A stretch of DNA of 64,000 bases from Strigamia acuminata. Lineage: Eukaryota > Arthropoda > Chilopoda > Geophilomorpha > Linotaeniidae. The stretch spans positions 2,838,501 to 2,902,500 of the forward strand of contig OX442318.1 of NCBI GenBank assembly GCA_949358305.1, read 5' to 3'. A program made the translations under genes and the position numbers. The notes under the pieces were generated by a model. That model worked only from the letters and a program-made list of their open reading frames with translations, was not told where the DNA came from and made no database searches. Within the stretch, counting starts at the first letter, position 1. Each line of letters opens with the position of its first letter. Positions 29,883 to 44,239 of this stretch are shown in pieces.

Positions 29883-32800
29883 TAACCTTTTTCGAAAATT
29901 TCAACTTTTTCCGAAATCGCAACCCGACTTCAAACACCCATAAAAAGAGAACCATACACAGGAAACTTACCAAACCTTTTTTGGCACTTCCTTGACTCAC
30001 CCCTAAGACACTCACCAAGTTTCAGCACCTCGCACCTTCTGATACTTGAGTAACACACACCCAAACACTGCAACCTTTTTCGAAAATTTCAACTTTTTCC
30101 GAAATCGCAACCCGACTTCAAACACCCATAAAAGGAGAACCATACACAGGAAACTTCCCAAACTTTTTTTGGCACTTCCTTGACTCACTCCTAAGACAAT
30201 CAACAAGTTTCAGCACCTCGCACCTTCTGATACTTGAGTAACACACTCTCAAACATTGGAAATTTTTTCGAACATTTCAACTTTTTCCGAAATCGCACCC
30301 TCACTTCAAACACCCATAAAGAGAGAACCATACACAGGAAACTTCCCAAACTATTTTTGGCACTTCCTTGACTTACCCCTAAGACACTCACCAAGTTTCA
30401 GCACCTCGCACCTTCTGATACTTGAGTAACACACACCCAAACACTGCAACCTTTTTCGAAAATTTCAACTTTTTCCGAAATCGCAACCCGACTTCAAACA
30501 CCCATAAAAAGAGAACCATACACAGGAAACTTCCCAAACCTTTTTTGGCACTTCCTTGACTCACCCCTAAGACACTCACCAAGTTTCAGCACCTCGCACC
30601 TTCTGATACTTGAGTAACACACTCCCAAACACTGCAACGTTTTTCAAAATCGCAACCCGACTTCAAACACCCATAAAAAGAGAACCATACACAGGAAACT
30701 TCCCAAACTTTTTTTGGCACTTCCTTGACTCACCCCTAAGACACTCACCAAGTTTCAGCACCTCGCACCTTCTGATACTTGAGTAACACACTCCCAAACA
30801 CTGCAACGTTTTTCGAAATCGCAACCAGACTTCAAACACCCATAAAAAGAGAACCATACACAGGAAACTTCCCAAACTTTTTTTGGCACTTCCTTGACTC
30901 ACCCCTAAGACACTCACCAAGTTTCAGCACCTCGCACCTTCTGATACTTGAGTAACACACTCCCAAACACTGCAACGTTTTTCGAAATCGCAACCAGACT
31001 TCAAACACCCATAAAAAGAGAACCATACACAGGAAACTTCCCAAACTTTTTTTGGCACTTCCTTGACTCACCCCTAAGACACTCACCAAGTTTCAGCACC
31101 TCGCACCTTCTGATACTTGAGTAACACACTCCCAAACACTGCAACGTTTTTCGAAATCGCAACCAGACTTCAAACACCCATAAAAAGAGAACCATACACA
31201 GGAAACTTCCCAAACTTTTTTTGGCACTTCCTTGACTCACCCCTAAGACATTCACCAAGTTTCAGCACCTCGCACCTTCTGATACTTGAGTAACACACTC
31301 CCAAACACTGCAACCTTTTTCGAAAATTTCAACTTTTTCCGAAATCGCAACCCGACTTCAAACACCCATAAAAAGAGAACCATACACAGGAAACTTCCCA
31401 AACTTTTTTTGGCACTTCCTTGACTCACCCCTAAGACACTCACCAAGTTTCAGCACCTCGCACCTTCTGATACTTGAGTAACACACTCCCAAACACTGCA
31501 ACGTTTTTCGAAATCGCAACCAGACTTCAAACACCCATAAAAAGAGAACCATACACAGGAAACTTCCCAAACTTTTTTTGGCACTTCCTTGACTCACCCC
31601 TAAGACACTCACCAAGTTTCAGCACCTCGCACCTTCTGATACTTGAGTAACACACTCCCAAACACTGCAACGTTTTTCGAAATCGCAACCAGACTTCAAA
31701 CACCCATAAAAAGAGAACCATACACAGGAAACTTCCCAAACTTTTTTTGGCACTTCCTTGACTCACCCCTAAGACACTCACCAAGTTTCAGCACCTCGCA
31801 CCTTCTGATACTTGAGTAACACACTCCCAAACACTGCAACCTTTTTCGAAAATTTCAACTTTTTCCGAAATCGCAACCCGACTTCAAACACCCATAAAAA
31901 GAGAACCATACACAGGAAACTTCCCAAACTTTTTTTGGCACTTCCTTGACTCACCCCTAAGACACTCACCAAGTTTCAGCACCTCGCACCTTCTGATACT
32001 TGAGTAACACACTCCCAAACACTGCAACGTTTTTCGAAATCGCAATCCGACTTCAAACACCCATAAAAAGAGAACCATACACAGGAAACTTCCCAAACTT
32101 TTTTTGGCACTTCCTTGACTCACCCCTAAGACACCCACCAAGTTTCAGCACCTCGCACCTTCTGATACTTGAGTAACACACTCCCAAACACTGCAACGTT
32201 TTTCAAAATCGCAACCAGACTTCAAACACCCATAAAAAGAGAACCATACACAGGAAACTTCCCAAACTTTTTTTGGCACTTCCTTGACTCACCCCTAAGA
32301 CACCCAACAAGTTTCAGCACCTCGCACCTTCTGATACTTGAGTAACACACTCCCAAACACTGCAGCCTTTTTCGAAAATTTCAACTTTTTCCGAAATTGC
32401 AACCCGACTTCAAACACCCATAAAAAGAAAACCATACACAGGAAATTTCCCAAACTTTTTTTGGCACTTCCTTGACTCACCCCTAAGACACCCACCAAGT
32501 TTCAGCACCTCGCACCTTCTGATACTTGAGTAACACACTCCCAAACACTGCAACGTTTTTCGAAATCGCAATCCGACTTCAAACACCCATAAAAAGAGAA
32601 CCATACACAGGAAACTTCCCAAACTTTTTTTGGCACTTCCTTGACTCACTCCTAAGACAATCAACAAGTTTCAGCACCTCGCACCTTCTGATACTTGAGT
32701 AACACACTCTCAAACATTGGAAATTTTTTCGAACATTTCAACTTTTTCCGAAATCGCACCCTCACTTCAAACACCCATAAAAAGAGAACCATACACAGGA

Positions 32801-35800
32801 AACTTCCCAAACTATTTTTGGCACTTCCTTGACTCACCCCTAAGACACTCACCAAGTTTCAGCACCTCGCACCTTCTGATACTTGAGTAACACACTCCCA
32901 AACACTGCAACCTTTTTCGAAAATTTCAACTTTTTCCGAAATCGCAACCCGACTTCAAACACCCATAAAAAGAGAACCATACACAGGAAACTTCCCAAAC
33001 TTTTTTTGGCACTTCCTTGACTCACCCCTAAGACACTCACCAAGTTTCAGCACCTCGCACCTTCTGATACTTGAGTAACACACTCCCAAACACTGCAGCC
33101 TTTTTCGAAAATTTCAACTTTTTCCGAAATCGCAACCCGACTTCAAACACCCATAAAAAGAAAACCATACACAGGAAACTTCCCAAACTTTTTTTGGCAC
33201 TTCCTTGACTCACCCCTAAGACACTCACCAAGTTTCAGCACCTCGCACCTTCTGATACTTGAGTAACACACTCCCAAACACTGCAACGTTTTTCGAAATC
33301 GCAACCAGACTTCAAACACCCATAAAAAGAGAACCATACACAGGAAACTTCCCAAACTTTTTTTGGCACTTCCTTGACTCACCCCTAAGACACTCACCAA
33401 GTTTCAGCACCTCGCACCTTCTGATACTTGAGTAACACACTCCCAAACACTGCAGCCTTTTTCGAAAATTTCAACTTTTTCCGAAATCGCAACCCGACTT
33501 CAAACACCCATAAAAAGAAAACCATACACAGGAAACTTCCCAAACTTTTTTTGGCACTTCCTTGACTCACCCCTAAGACACTCACCAAGTTTCAGCACCT
33601 CGCACCTTCTGATACTTGAGTAACACACTCCCAAACACTGCAACGTTTTTCGAAATCGCAACCAGACTTCAAACACCCATAAAAAGAGAACCATACACAG
33701 GAAACTTCCCAAACTTTTTTTGGCACTTCCTTGACTCACCCCTAAGACACTCACCAAGTTTCAGCACCTCGCACCTTCTGATACTTGAGTAACACACTCC
33801 CAAACACTGCAACGTTTTTCGAAATCGCAACCAGACTTCAAACACCCATAAAAAGAGAACCATACACAGGAAACTTCCCAAACTTTTTTTGGCACTTCCT
33901 TGACTCACCCCTAAGACACTCACCAAGTTTCAGCACCTCGCACCTTCTGATACTTGAGTAACACACTCCCAAACACTGCAACGTTTTTCGAAATCGCAAC
34001 CAGACTTCAAACACCCATAAAAAGAGAACCATACACAGGAAACTTCCCAAACTTTTTTTGGCACTTCCTTGACTCACCCCTAAGACACTCACCAAGTTTC
34101 AGCACCTCGCACCTTCTGATACTTGAGTAACACACTCCCAAACACTGCAACCTTTTTCGAAAATTTCAACTTTTTCCGAAATCGCAACCCGACTTCAAAC
34201 ACCCATAAAAAGAGAACCATACACAGGAAACTTCCCAAACTTTTTTTGGCACTTCCTTGACTCACCCCTAAGACACTCACCAAGTTTCAGCACCTCGCAC
34301 CTTCTGATACTTGAGTAACACACTCCCAAACACTGCAACGTTTTTCGAAATCGCAATCCGACTTCAAACACCCATAAAAAGAGAACCATACACAGGAAAC
34401 TTCCCAAACTTTTTTTGGCACTTCCTTGACTCACCCCTAAGACACCCACCAAGTTTCAGCACCTCGCACCTTCTGATACTTGAGTAACACACTCCCAAAC
34501 ACTGCAACGTTTTTCGAAATCGCAATCCGACTTCAAACACCCATAAAAAGAGAACCATACACAGGAAACTTCCCAAACTTTTTTTGGCACTTCCTTGACT
34601 CACTCCTAAGACAATCAACAAGTTTCAGCACCTCGCACCTTCTGATACTTGAGTAACACACTCTCAAACATTGGAAATTTTTTCGAACATTTCAACTTTT
34701 TCCGAAATCGCACCCTCACTTCAAACACCCATAAAAAGAGAACCATACACAGGAAACTTCCCAAACTATTTTTGGCACTTCCTTGACTCACCCCTAAGAC
34801 ACTCACCAAGTTTCAGCACCTCGCACTTTCTGATACTTGAGTAACACACTCCCAAACACTGCAGCCTTTTTCGAAAATTTCAACTTTTTCCGAAATCGCA
34901 ACCCGACTTCAAACACCCATAAAAAGAAAACCATACACAGGAAACTTCCCAAACTTTTTTTGGCACTTCCTTGACTCACCCCTAAGACACTCACCAAGTT
35001 TCAGCACCTCGCACCTTCTGATACTTGAGTAACACACTCCCAAACACTGCAACCTTTTTCGAAATCGCAACCCGACTTCAAACACCCATAAAAAGAGAAC
35101 CATACACAGGAAATTTCCCAAACTTTTTTTAGCACTTCCTTGACTCACCCCTAAGACACTCACCAAGTTTCAGCACCTCGCACCTTCTGATACTTGAGTA
35201 ACACACTCCCAAACACTGCAACCTTTTTCGAAAATTTCAACTTTTTCCGAAATCGCAACCCGACTTCAAACACCCATAAAAAGAGAACCATACACAGGAA
35301 ACTTCCCAAACTTTTTTTGGCACTTCCTTGACTCACCCCTAAGACACTCACCAAGTTTCAGCACCTCGCACCTTCTGATACTTGAGTAACACACTCCCAA
35401 ACACTGCAACCTTTTTCGAAAATTTCAACTTTTTCCGAAATCGCAACCCGACTTCAAACACCCATAAAAAGAGAACCATACACAGGAAACTTCCCAAACT
35501 TTTTTTGGCACTTCCTTGACTCACCCCTAAGACACTCACCAAGTTTCAGCACCTCGCACCTTCTGATACTTGAGTAACACACTCCCAAACACTGCAACCT
35601 TTTTCGAAAATTTCAACTTTTTCCGAAATCGCAACCCGACTTCAAACACCCATAAAAAGAGAACCATACACAGGAAACTTCCCAAACTTTTTTTGGCACT
35701 TCCTTGACTCACCCCTAAGACACTCACCAAGTTTCAGCACCTCGCACCTTCTGATACTTGAGTAACACACTCCCAAACACTGCAACCTTTTTCGAAATCG

Positions 35801-38800
35801 CAACCCGACTTCAAACACCCATAAAAAGAGAACCATACACAGGAAATTTCCCAAACTTTTTTTAGCACTTCCTTGACTCACCCCTAAGACACTCACCAAG
35901 TTTCAGCACCTCGCACTTTCTGATACTTGAGTAACACACTCCCAAACACTGCAACCTTTTTCGAAAATTTCAACTTTTTCCGAAATCGCAACCCGACTTC
36001 AAACACCCATAAAAAGAGAACCATACACAGGAAACTTCCCAAACTTTTTTTGGCACTTCCTTGACTCACCCCTAAGACACTCACCAAGTTTCAGCACCTC
36101 GCACCTTCTGATACTTGAGTAACACACTCCCAAACACTGCAACGTTTTTCAAAATCGCAACCCGACTTCAAACACCCATAAAAAGAGAACCATACACAGG
36201 AAACTTCCCAAACTTTTTTTGGCACTTCCTTGACTCACCCCTAAGACACTCACCAAGTTTCAGCACCTCGCACCTTCTGATACTTGAGTAACACACTCCC
36301 AAACACTGCAACGTTTTTCGAAATCGCAATCCGACTTCAAACACCCATAAAAAGAGAACCATACACAGGAAACTTCCCAAACTTTTTTTGGCACTTCCTT
36401 GACTCACCCCTAAGACACTCACCAAGTTTCAGCACCTCGCACTTTCTGATACTTGAGTAACACACTCCCAAACACTGCAACCTTTTTCGAAAATTTCAAC
36501 TTTTTCCGAAATCGCAACCCGACTTCAAACACCCATAAAAAGAGAACCATACACAGGAAACTTCCCAAACCTTTTTTGGCACTTCCTTGACTCACCCCTA
36601 AGACACTCACCAAGTTTCAGCACCTCGCACCTTCTGATACTTGAGTAACACACTCCCAAACACTGCAACGTTTTTCAAAATCGCAACCCGACTTCAAACA
36701 CCCATAAAAAGAGAACCATACACAGGAAACTTCCCAAACTTTTTTTGGCACTTCCGTGACTCACCCCTAAGACACTCACCAAGTTTCAGCACCTCGCACT
36801 TTCTGATACTTGAGTAACACACTCCCAAACACTGCAACCTTTTTCGAAAATTTCAACTTTTTCCGAAATCGCAACCCGACTTTAAACACCCATAAAAAGA
36901 GAACCATACACAGGAAACTTCCCAAACTTTTTTTGGCACTTCCTTGACTCACCCCTAAGACACTAACCAAGTTTCAGCACCTCGCACCTTCTGATACTTG
37001 AGTAACATACTCCCAAACACTGCAACGTTTTTCGAAATCGCAATCCGACTTCAAACACCCATAAAAAGAGAACCATACACAGGAAATTTCCCAAACTTTT
37101 TTTAGCACTTCCTTGACTCACCCCTAAGACACTCACCAAGTTTCAGCACCTCGCACTTTCTGATACTTGAGTAACACACTCCCAAACACTGCAACCTTTT
37201 TCGAAAATTTCAACTTTTTCCGAAATCGCAACCCGACTTCAAACACCCATAAAAAGAGAACCATACACAGGAAACTTCCCAAACTTTTTTTGGCACTTCC
37301 TTGACTCACCCCTAAGACACTCACCAAGTTTCAGCACCTCGCACTTTCTGATACTTGAGTAACACACTCCCAAACACTGCAACGTTTTTCGAAATTGCAA
37401 TCCGACTTCAAACACCCATAAAAGGAGAACCATACACAGGAAACTTTCCAAACTTTTTTGGCACTTCCTTGACTCACCCCTAAGACACTCACCAAGTTTC
37501 AGCACCTCGCACCTTCTGATACTTGAGTAACACACTCCCAAACACTGCAACGTTTTTCGAAATCGCAATCCGACTTCAAACACCCATAAAAAGAGAACCA
37601 TACACAGGACACTTCCCAAACTTTTTTTGGCACTTCCTTGACTCACCCCTAAGACACTCACCAAGTTTCAGCACCTCGCACCTTCTGATACTTGAGTAAC
37701 ACACTCCCAAACACTGCAACCTTTTTCGAAAATTTCAACTTTTTCCGAAATCGCAACCCGACTTCAAACACCCATAAAAAGAGAACCATACACAGGAAAC
37801 TTCCCAAACTTTTTTTGGCACTTCCTTGACTCACCCCTAAGACACTCACCAAGTTTCAGCACCTCGCACCTTCTGATACTTGAGTAACACACTCCCAAAC
37901 ACTGCAGCCTTTTTCGAAAATTTCAACTTTTTCCGAAATCGCAACCCGACTTCAAACACCCATAAAAAGAAAACCATACACAGGAAACTTCCCAAACTTT
38001 TTTTGGCACTTCCTTGACTCACCCCTAAGACACTCACCAAGTTTCAGCACCTCGCACCTTCTGATACTTGAGTAACACACTCCCAAACACTGCAGCCTTT
38101 TTCGAAAATTTCAACTTTTTCCGAAATCGCAACCCGACTTCAAACACCCATAAAAAGAAAACCATACACAGGAAACTTCCCAAACTTTTTTTGGCACTTC
38201 CTTGACTCACCCCTAAGACACTCACCAAGTTTCAGCACCTCGCACCTTCTGATACTTGAGTAACACACTCCCAAACACTGCAACGTTTTTCGAAATCGCA
38301 ATCCGACTTCAAACACCCATAAAAGGAGAACCATACACAGGAAACTTTCCAAACTTTTTTGGCACTTCCTTGACTCACCCCTAAGACACTCACCAAGTTT
38401 CAGCACCTCGCACCTTCTGATACTTGAGTAACACACTCCCAAACACTGCAACGTTTTTCGAAATCGCAATCCGACTTCAAACACCCATAAAAAGAGAACC
38501 ATACACAGGACACTTCCCAAACTTTTTTTGGCACTTCCTTGACTCACCCCTAAGACACTCACCAAGTTTCAGCACCTCGCACCTTCTGATACTTGAGTAA
38601 CACACTCCCAAACACTGCAACGTTTTTCGAAATCGCAATCCGACTTCAAACACCCATAAAAAGAGAACCATACACAGGAAACTTCCCAAACTTTTTTTGG
38701 CACTTCCTTGACTCACCCCTAAGACACTCACCAAGTTTCAGCACCTCGCATTTTCTGATACTTGAGTAACACACTCCCAAACACTGCAACCTTTTTCGAA

Positions 38801-39241
38801 AATTTCAACTTTTTCCGAAATCGCAACCCGACTTCAAACACCCATAAAAAGAGAACCATACACAGGAAACTTCCCAAACTTTTTTTGGCACTTCCTTGAC
38901 TCACCCCTAAAACACTCACCAAGTTTCAGCACCTCGCACCTTCTGATACTTGAGTAACACACTCCCAAACACTGCAACCTTTTTCGAAAATTTCAACTTT
39001 TTCCGAAATCGCAACCCGACTTTAAACACCCATAAAAAGAGAACCATACACAGGAAACTTCCCAAACTTTTTTTAGCACTTCCTTGACTCACCCCTAAGA
39101 CACTCACCAAGTTTCAGCACCTCGCACCTTCTGATACTTGAGTAACATACTCCCAAACACTGCAACGTTTTTCGAAATCGCAATCCGACTTCAAACACCC
39201 ATAAAAAGAGAACCATACACAGGAAATTTCCCAAACTTTTT

Positions 39242-42200
39242 TTAGCACTTCCTTGACTCACCCCTAAGACACTCACCAAGTTTCAGCACCTCGCACTTTC
39301 TGATACTTGAGTAACACACTCCCAAACACTGCAACTTTTTCCGAAATCGCAACCCGACTTCAAACACCCATAAAAAGAGAACCATACACAGGAAACTTCC
39401 CAAACTTTTTTTGGCACTTCCTTGACTCACCCCTAAGACACTCACCAAGTTTCAGCACCTCGCACCTTCAGATACTTGAGTAACACACTCCCAAACACAG
39501 CAACGTTTTTCGAAATCGCAATCCGACTTCAAACACCCATAAAAAGAGAACCATACACAGGAAACTTCCCAAACATTTTTTGGCACTTCCTTGACTTACC
39601 TCTAAGACACTCACCAAGTTTCAGCACCTCGCACCTTCTGATACTTGAGTAACACACTCCCAAACACTGCAACCTTTTTCGAAATCGCAACCCGACTTCA
39701 AACACCCATAAAAAGAGAACCATACACAGGAAATTTCCCAAACTTTTTTTAGCACTTCCTTGACTCACCCCTAAGACACTCACCAAGTTTCAGCACCTCG
39801 CACTTTCTGATACTTGAGTAACACACTCCCAAACACTGCAACCTTTTTCGAAAATTTCAACTTTTTCCGAAATCGCAACCCGACTTCAAACACCCATAAA
39901 AAGAGAACCATACACAGGAAACTTCCCAAACTTTTTTTGGCACTTCCTTGACTCACCCCTAAGACACTCACCAAGTTTCAGCACCTCGCACCTTCTGATA
40001 CTTGAGTAACACACTCCCAAACACTGCAACCTTTTTCGAAAATTTCAACTTTTTCCGAAATCGCAACCCGACTTCAAACACCCATAAAAAGAGAACCATA
40101 CACAGGAAACTTCCCAAACTTTTTTTGGCACTTCCTTGACTCACCCCTAAGACACTCACCAAGTTTCAGCACCTCGCACCTTCTGATACTTGAGTAACAC
40201 ACTCTCAAACATTGGAAATTTTTTCGAACATTTCAACTTTTTCCGAAATCGCACCCTCACTTCAAACACCCATAAAGAGAGAACCATACACAGGAAACTT
40301 CCCAAACTATTTTTGGCACTTCCTTGACTTACCCCTAAGACACTCACCAAGTTTCAGCACCTCGCACCTTCTGATACTTGAGTAACACACTCCCAAACAC
40401 TGCAACGTTTTTCGAAATCGCAATCCGACTTCAAACACCCATAAAAAGAGAACCATACACAGGAAACTTCCCAAACTTTTTTTGGCACTTCCTTGACTCA
40501 CCCCTAAGACACTCACCAAGTTTCAGCACCTCGCACCTTCTGATACTTGAGTAACATACTCCCAAACACTGCAACGTTTTTCGAAATCGCAATCCGACTT
40601 CAAACACCCATAAAAAGAGAACCATACACAGGAAACTTCCCAAACTTTTTTTGGCACTTCCTTGACTCACCCCTAAGACACTCACCAAGTTTCAGCACCT
40701 CGCACCTTCAGATACTTGAGTAACACACTCCCAAACACAGCAACGTTTTTCGAAATCGCAATCCGACTTCAAACACCCATAAAAAGAGAACCATACACAG
40801 GAAACTTCCCAAACATTTTTTGGCACTTCCTTGACTTACCTCTAAGACACTCACCAAGTTTCAGCACCTCGCACCTTCTGATACTTGAGTAACACACTCC
40901 CAAACACTGCAACCTTTTTCGAAATCGCAACCCGACTTCAAACACCCATAAAAAGAGAACCATACACAGGAAATTTCCCAAACTTTTTTTAGCACTTCCT
41001 TGACTCACCCCTAAGACACTCACCAAGTTTCAGCACCTCGCACTTTCTGATACTTGAGTAACACACTCCCAAACACTGCAACCTTTTTCGAAAATTTCAA
41101 CTTTTTCCGAAATCGCAACCCGACTTCAAACACCCATAAAAAGAGAACCATACACAGGAAACTTCCCAAACTTTTTTTGGCACTTCCTTGACTCACCCCT
41201 AAGACACTCACCAAGTTTCAGCACCTCGCACCTTCTGATACTTGAGTAACACACTCCCAAACACTGCAACCTTTTTCGAAAATTTCAACTTTTTCCGAAA
41301 TCGCAACCCGACTTCAAACACCCATAAAAAGAGAACCATACACAGGAAACTTCCCAAACTTTTTTTGGCACTTCCTTGACTCACCCCTAAGACACTCACC
41401 AAGTTTCAGCACCTCGCACCTTCTGATACTTGAGTAACACACTCTCAAACATTGGAAATTTTTTCGAACATTTCAACTTTTTCCGAAATCGCACCCTCAC
41501 TTCAAACACCCATAAAGAGAGAACCATACACAGGAAACTTCCCAAACTATTTTTGGCACTTCCTTGACTTACCCCTAAGACACTCACCAAGTTTCAGCAC
41601 CTCGCACCTTCTGATACTTGAGTAACACACTCCCAAACACTGCAACGTTTTTCGAAATCGCAATCCGACTTCAAACACCCATAAAAAGAGAACCATACAC
41701 AGGAAACTTCCCAAACTTTTTTTGGCACTTCCTTGACTCACCCCTAAGACACTCACCAAGTTTCAGCACCTCGCACCTTCTGATACTTGAGTAACATACT
41801 CCCAAACACTGCAACGTTTTTCGAAATCGCAATCCGACTTCAAACACCCATAAAAAGAGAACCATACACAGGAAATTTCCCAAACTTTTTTTAGCACTTC
41901 CTTGACTCACCCCTAAGACACTCACCAAGTTTCAGCACCTCGCACCTTCTGATACTTGAGTAACACACTCCCAAACACTGCAACCTTTTTCGAAATCGCA
42001 ACCCGACTTCAAACACCCATAAAAAGAGAACCATACACAGGAAATTTCCCAAACTTTTTTTAGCACTTCCTTGACTCACCCCTAAGACACTCACCAAGTT
42101 TCAGCACCTCGCACTTTCTGATACTTGAGTAACACACTCCCAAACACTGCAACCTTTTTCGAAAATTTCAACTTTTTCCGAAATCGCAACCCGACTTCAA

Positions 42201-44239
42201 ACACCCATAAAAAGAGAACCATACACAGGAAACTTCCCAAACTTTTTTTGGCACTTCCTTGACTCACCCCTAAGACACTCACCAAGTTTCAGCACCTCGC
42301 ACCTTCTGATACTTGAGTAACACACTCCCAAACACTGCAACCTTTTTCGAAAATTTCAACTTTTTCCGAAATCGCAACCCGACTTCAAACACCCATAAAA
42401 AGAGAACCATACACAGGAAACTTCCCAAACTTTTTTTGGCACTTCCTTGACTCACCCCTAAGACACTCACCAAGTTTCAGCACCTCGCACCTTCTGATAC
42501 TTGAGTAACACACTCTCAAACATTGGAAATTTTTTCGAACATTTCAACTTTTTCCGAAATCGCACCCTCACTTCAAACACCCATAAAGAGAGAACCATAC
42601 ACAGGAAACTTCCCAAACTATTTTTGGCACTTCCTTGACTTACCCCTAAGACACTCACCAAGTTTCAGCACCTCGCACCTTCTGATACTTGAGTAACACA
42701 CTCCCAAACACTGCAACGTTTTTCGAAATCGCAATCCGACTTCAAACACCCATAAAAAGAGAACCATACACAGGAAACTTCCCAAACTTTTTTTGGCACT
42801 TCCTTGACTCACCCCTAAGACACTCACCAAGTTTCAGCACCTCGCACCTTCTGATACTTGAGTAACATACTCCCAAACACTGCAACGTTTTTCGAAATCG
42901 CAATCCGACTTCAAACACCCATAAAAAGAGAACCATACACAGGAAATTTCCCAAACTTTTTTTAGCACTTCCTTGACTCACCCCTAAGACACTCACCAAG
43001 TTTCAGCACCTCGCACTTTCTGATACTTGAGTAACACACTCCCAAACACTGCAACTTTTTCCGAAATCGCAACCCGACTTCAAACACCCATAAAAAGAGA
43101 ACCATACACAGGAAACTTCCCAAACTTTTTTTGGCACTTCCTTGACTCACCCCTAAGACACTCACCAAGTTTCAGCACCTCGCACCTTCAGATACTTGAG
43201 TAACACACTCCCAAACACAGCAACGTTTTTCGAAATCGCAATCCGACTTCAAACACCCATAAAAAGAGAACCATACACAGGAAACTTCCCAAACATTTTT
43301 TGGCACTTCCTTGACTTACCTCTAAGACACTCACCAAGTTTCAGCACCTCGCACCTTCTGATACTTGAGTAACACACTCCCAAACACTGCAACCTTTTTC
43401 GAAATCGCAACCCGACTTCAAACACCCATAAAAAGAGAACCATACACAGGAAATTTCCCAAACTTTTTTTAGCACTTCCTTGACTCACCCCTAAGACACT
43501 CACCAAGTTTCAGCACCTCGCACTTTCTGATACTTGAGTAACACACTCCCAAACACTGCAACCTTTTTCGAAAATTTCAACTTTTTCCGAAATCGCAACC
43601 CGACTTCAAACACCCATAAAAAGAGAACCATACACAGGAAACTTCCCAAACTTTTTTTGGCACTTCCTTGACTCACCCCTAAGACACTCACCAAGTTTCA
43701 GCACCTCGCACCTTCTGATACTTGAGTAACACACTCCCAAACACTGCAACCTTTTTCGAAAATTTCAACTTTTTCCGAAATCGCAACCCGACTTCAAACA
43801 CCCATAAAAAGAGAACCATACACAGGAAACTTCCCAAACTTTTTTTGGCACTTCCTTGACTCACCCCTAAGACACTCACCAAGTTTCAGCACCTCGCACC
43901 TTCTGATACTTGAGTAACACACTCTCAAACATTGGAAATTTTTTCGAACATTTCAACTTTTTCCGAAATCGCACCCTCACTTCAAACACCCATAAAGAGA
44001 GAACCATACACAGGAAACTTCCCAAACTATTTTTGGCACTTCCTTGACTTACCCCTAAGACACTCACCAAGTTTCAGCACCTCGCACCTTCTGATACTTG
44101 AGTAACACACTCCCAAACACTGCAACGTTTTTCGAAATCGCAATCCGACTTCAAACACCCATAAAAAGAGAACCATACACAGGAAACTTCCCAAACTTTT
44201 TTTGGCACTTCCTTGACTCACCCCTAAGACACTCACCAA
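39242..44239 (+). repeat. Higher-order repeat, period about 1240 bp (with a 1071-bp variant)
   Basis: The order of short and long monomers and diagnostic variants (for example the CACTCTCAAACATTGG monomer) recurs at 1240-bp steps (39529 to 40769, then 43249 at twice that step), with one copy shortened by a single 169-bp monomer. 1240 equals three long plus four short monomers. Confidence 0.8.
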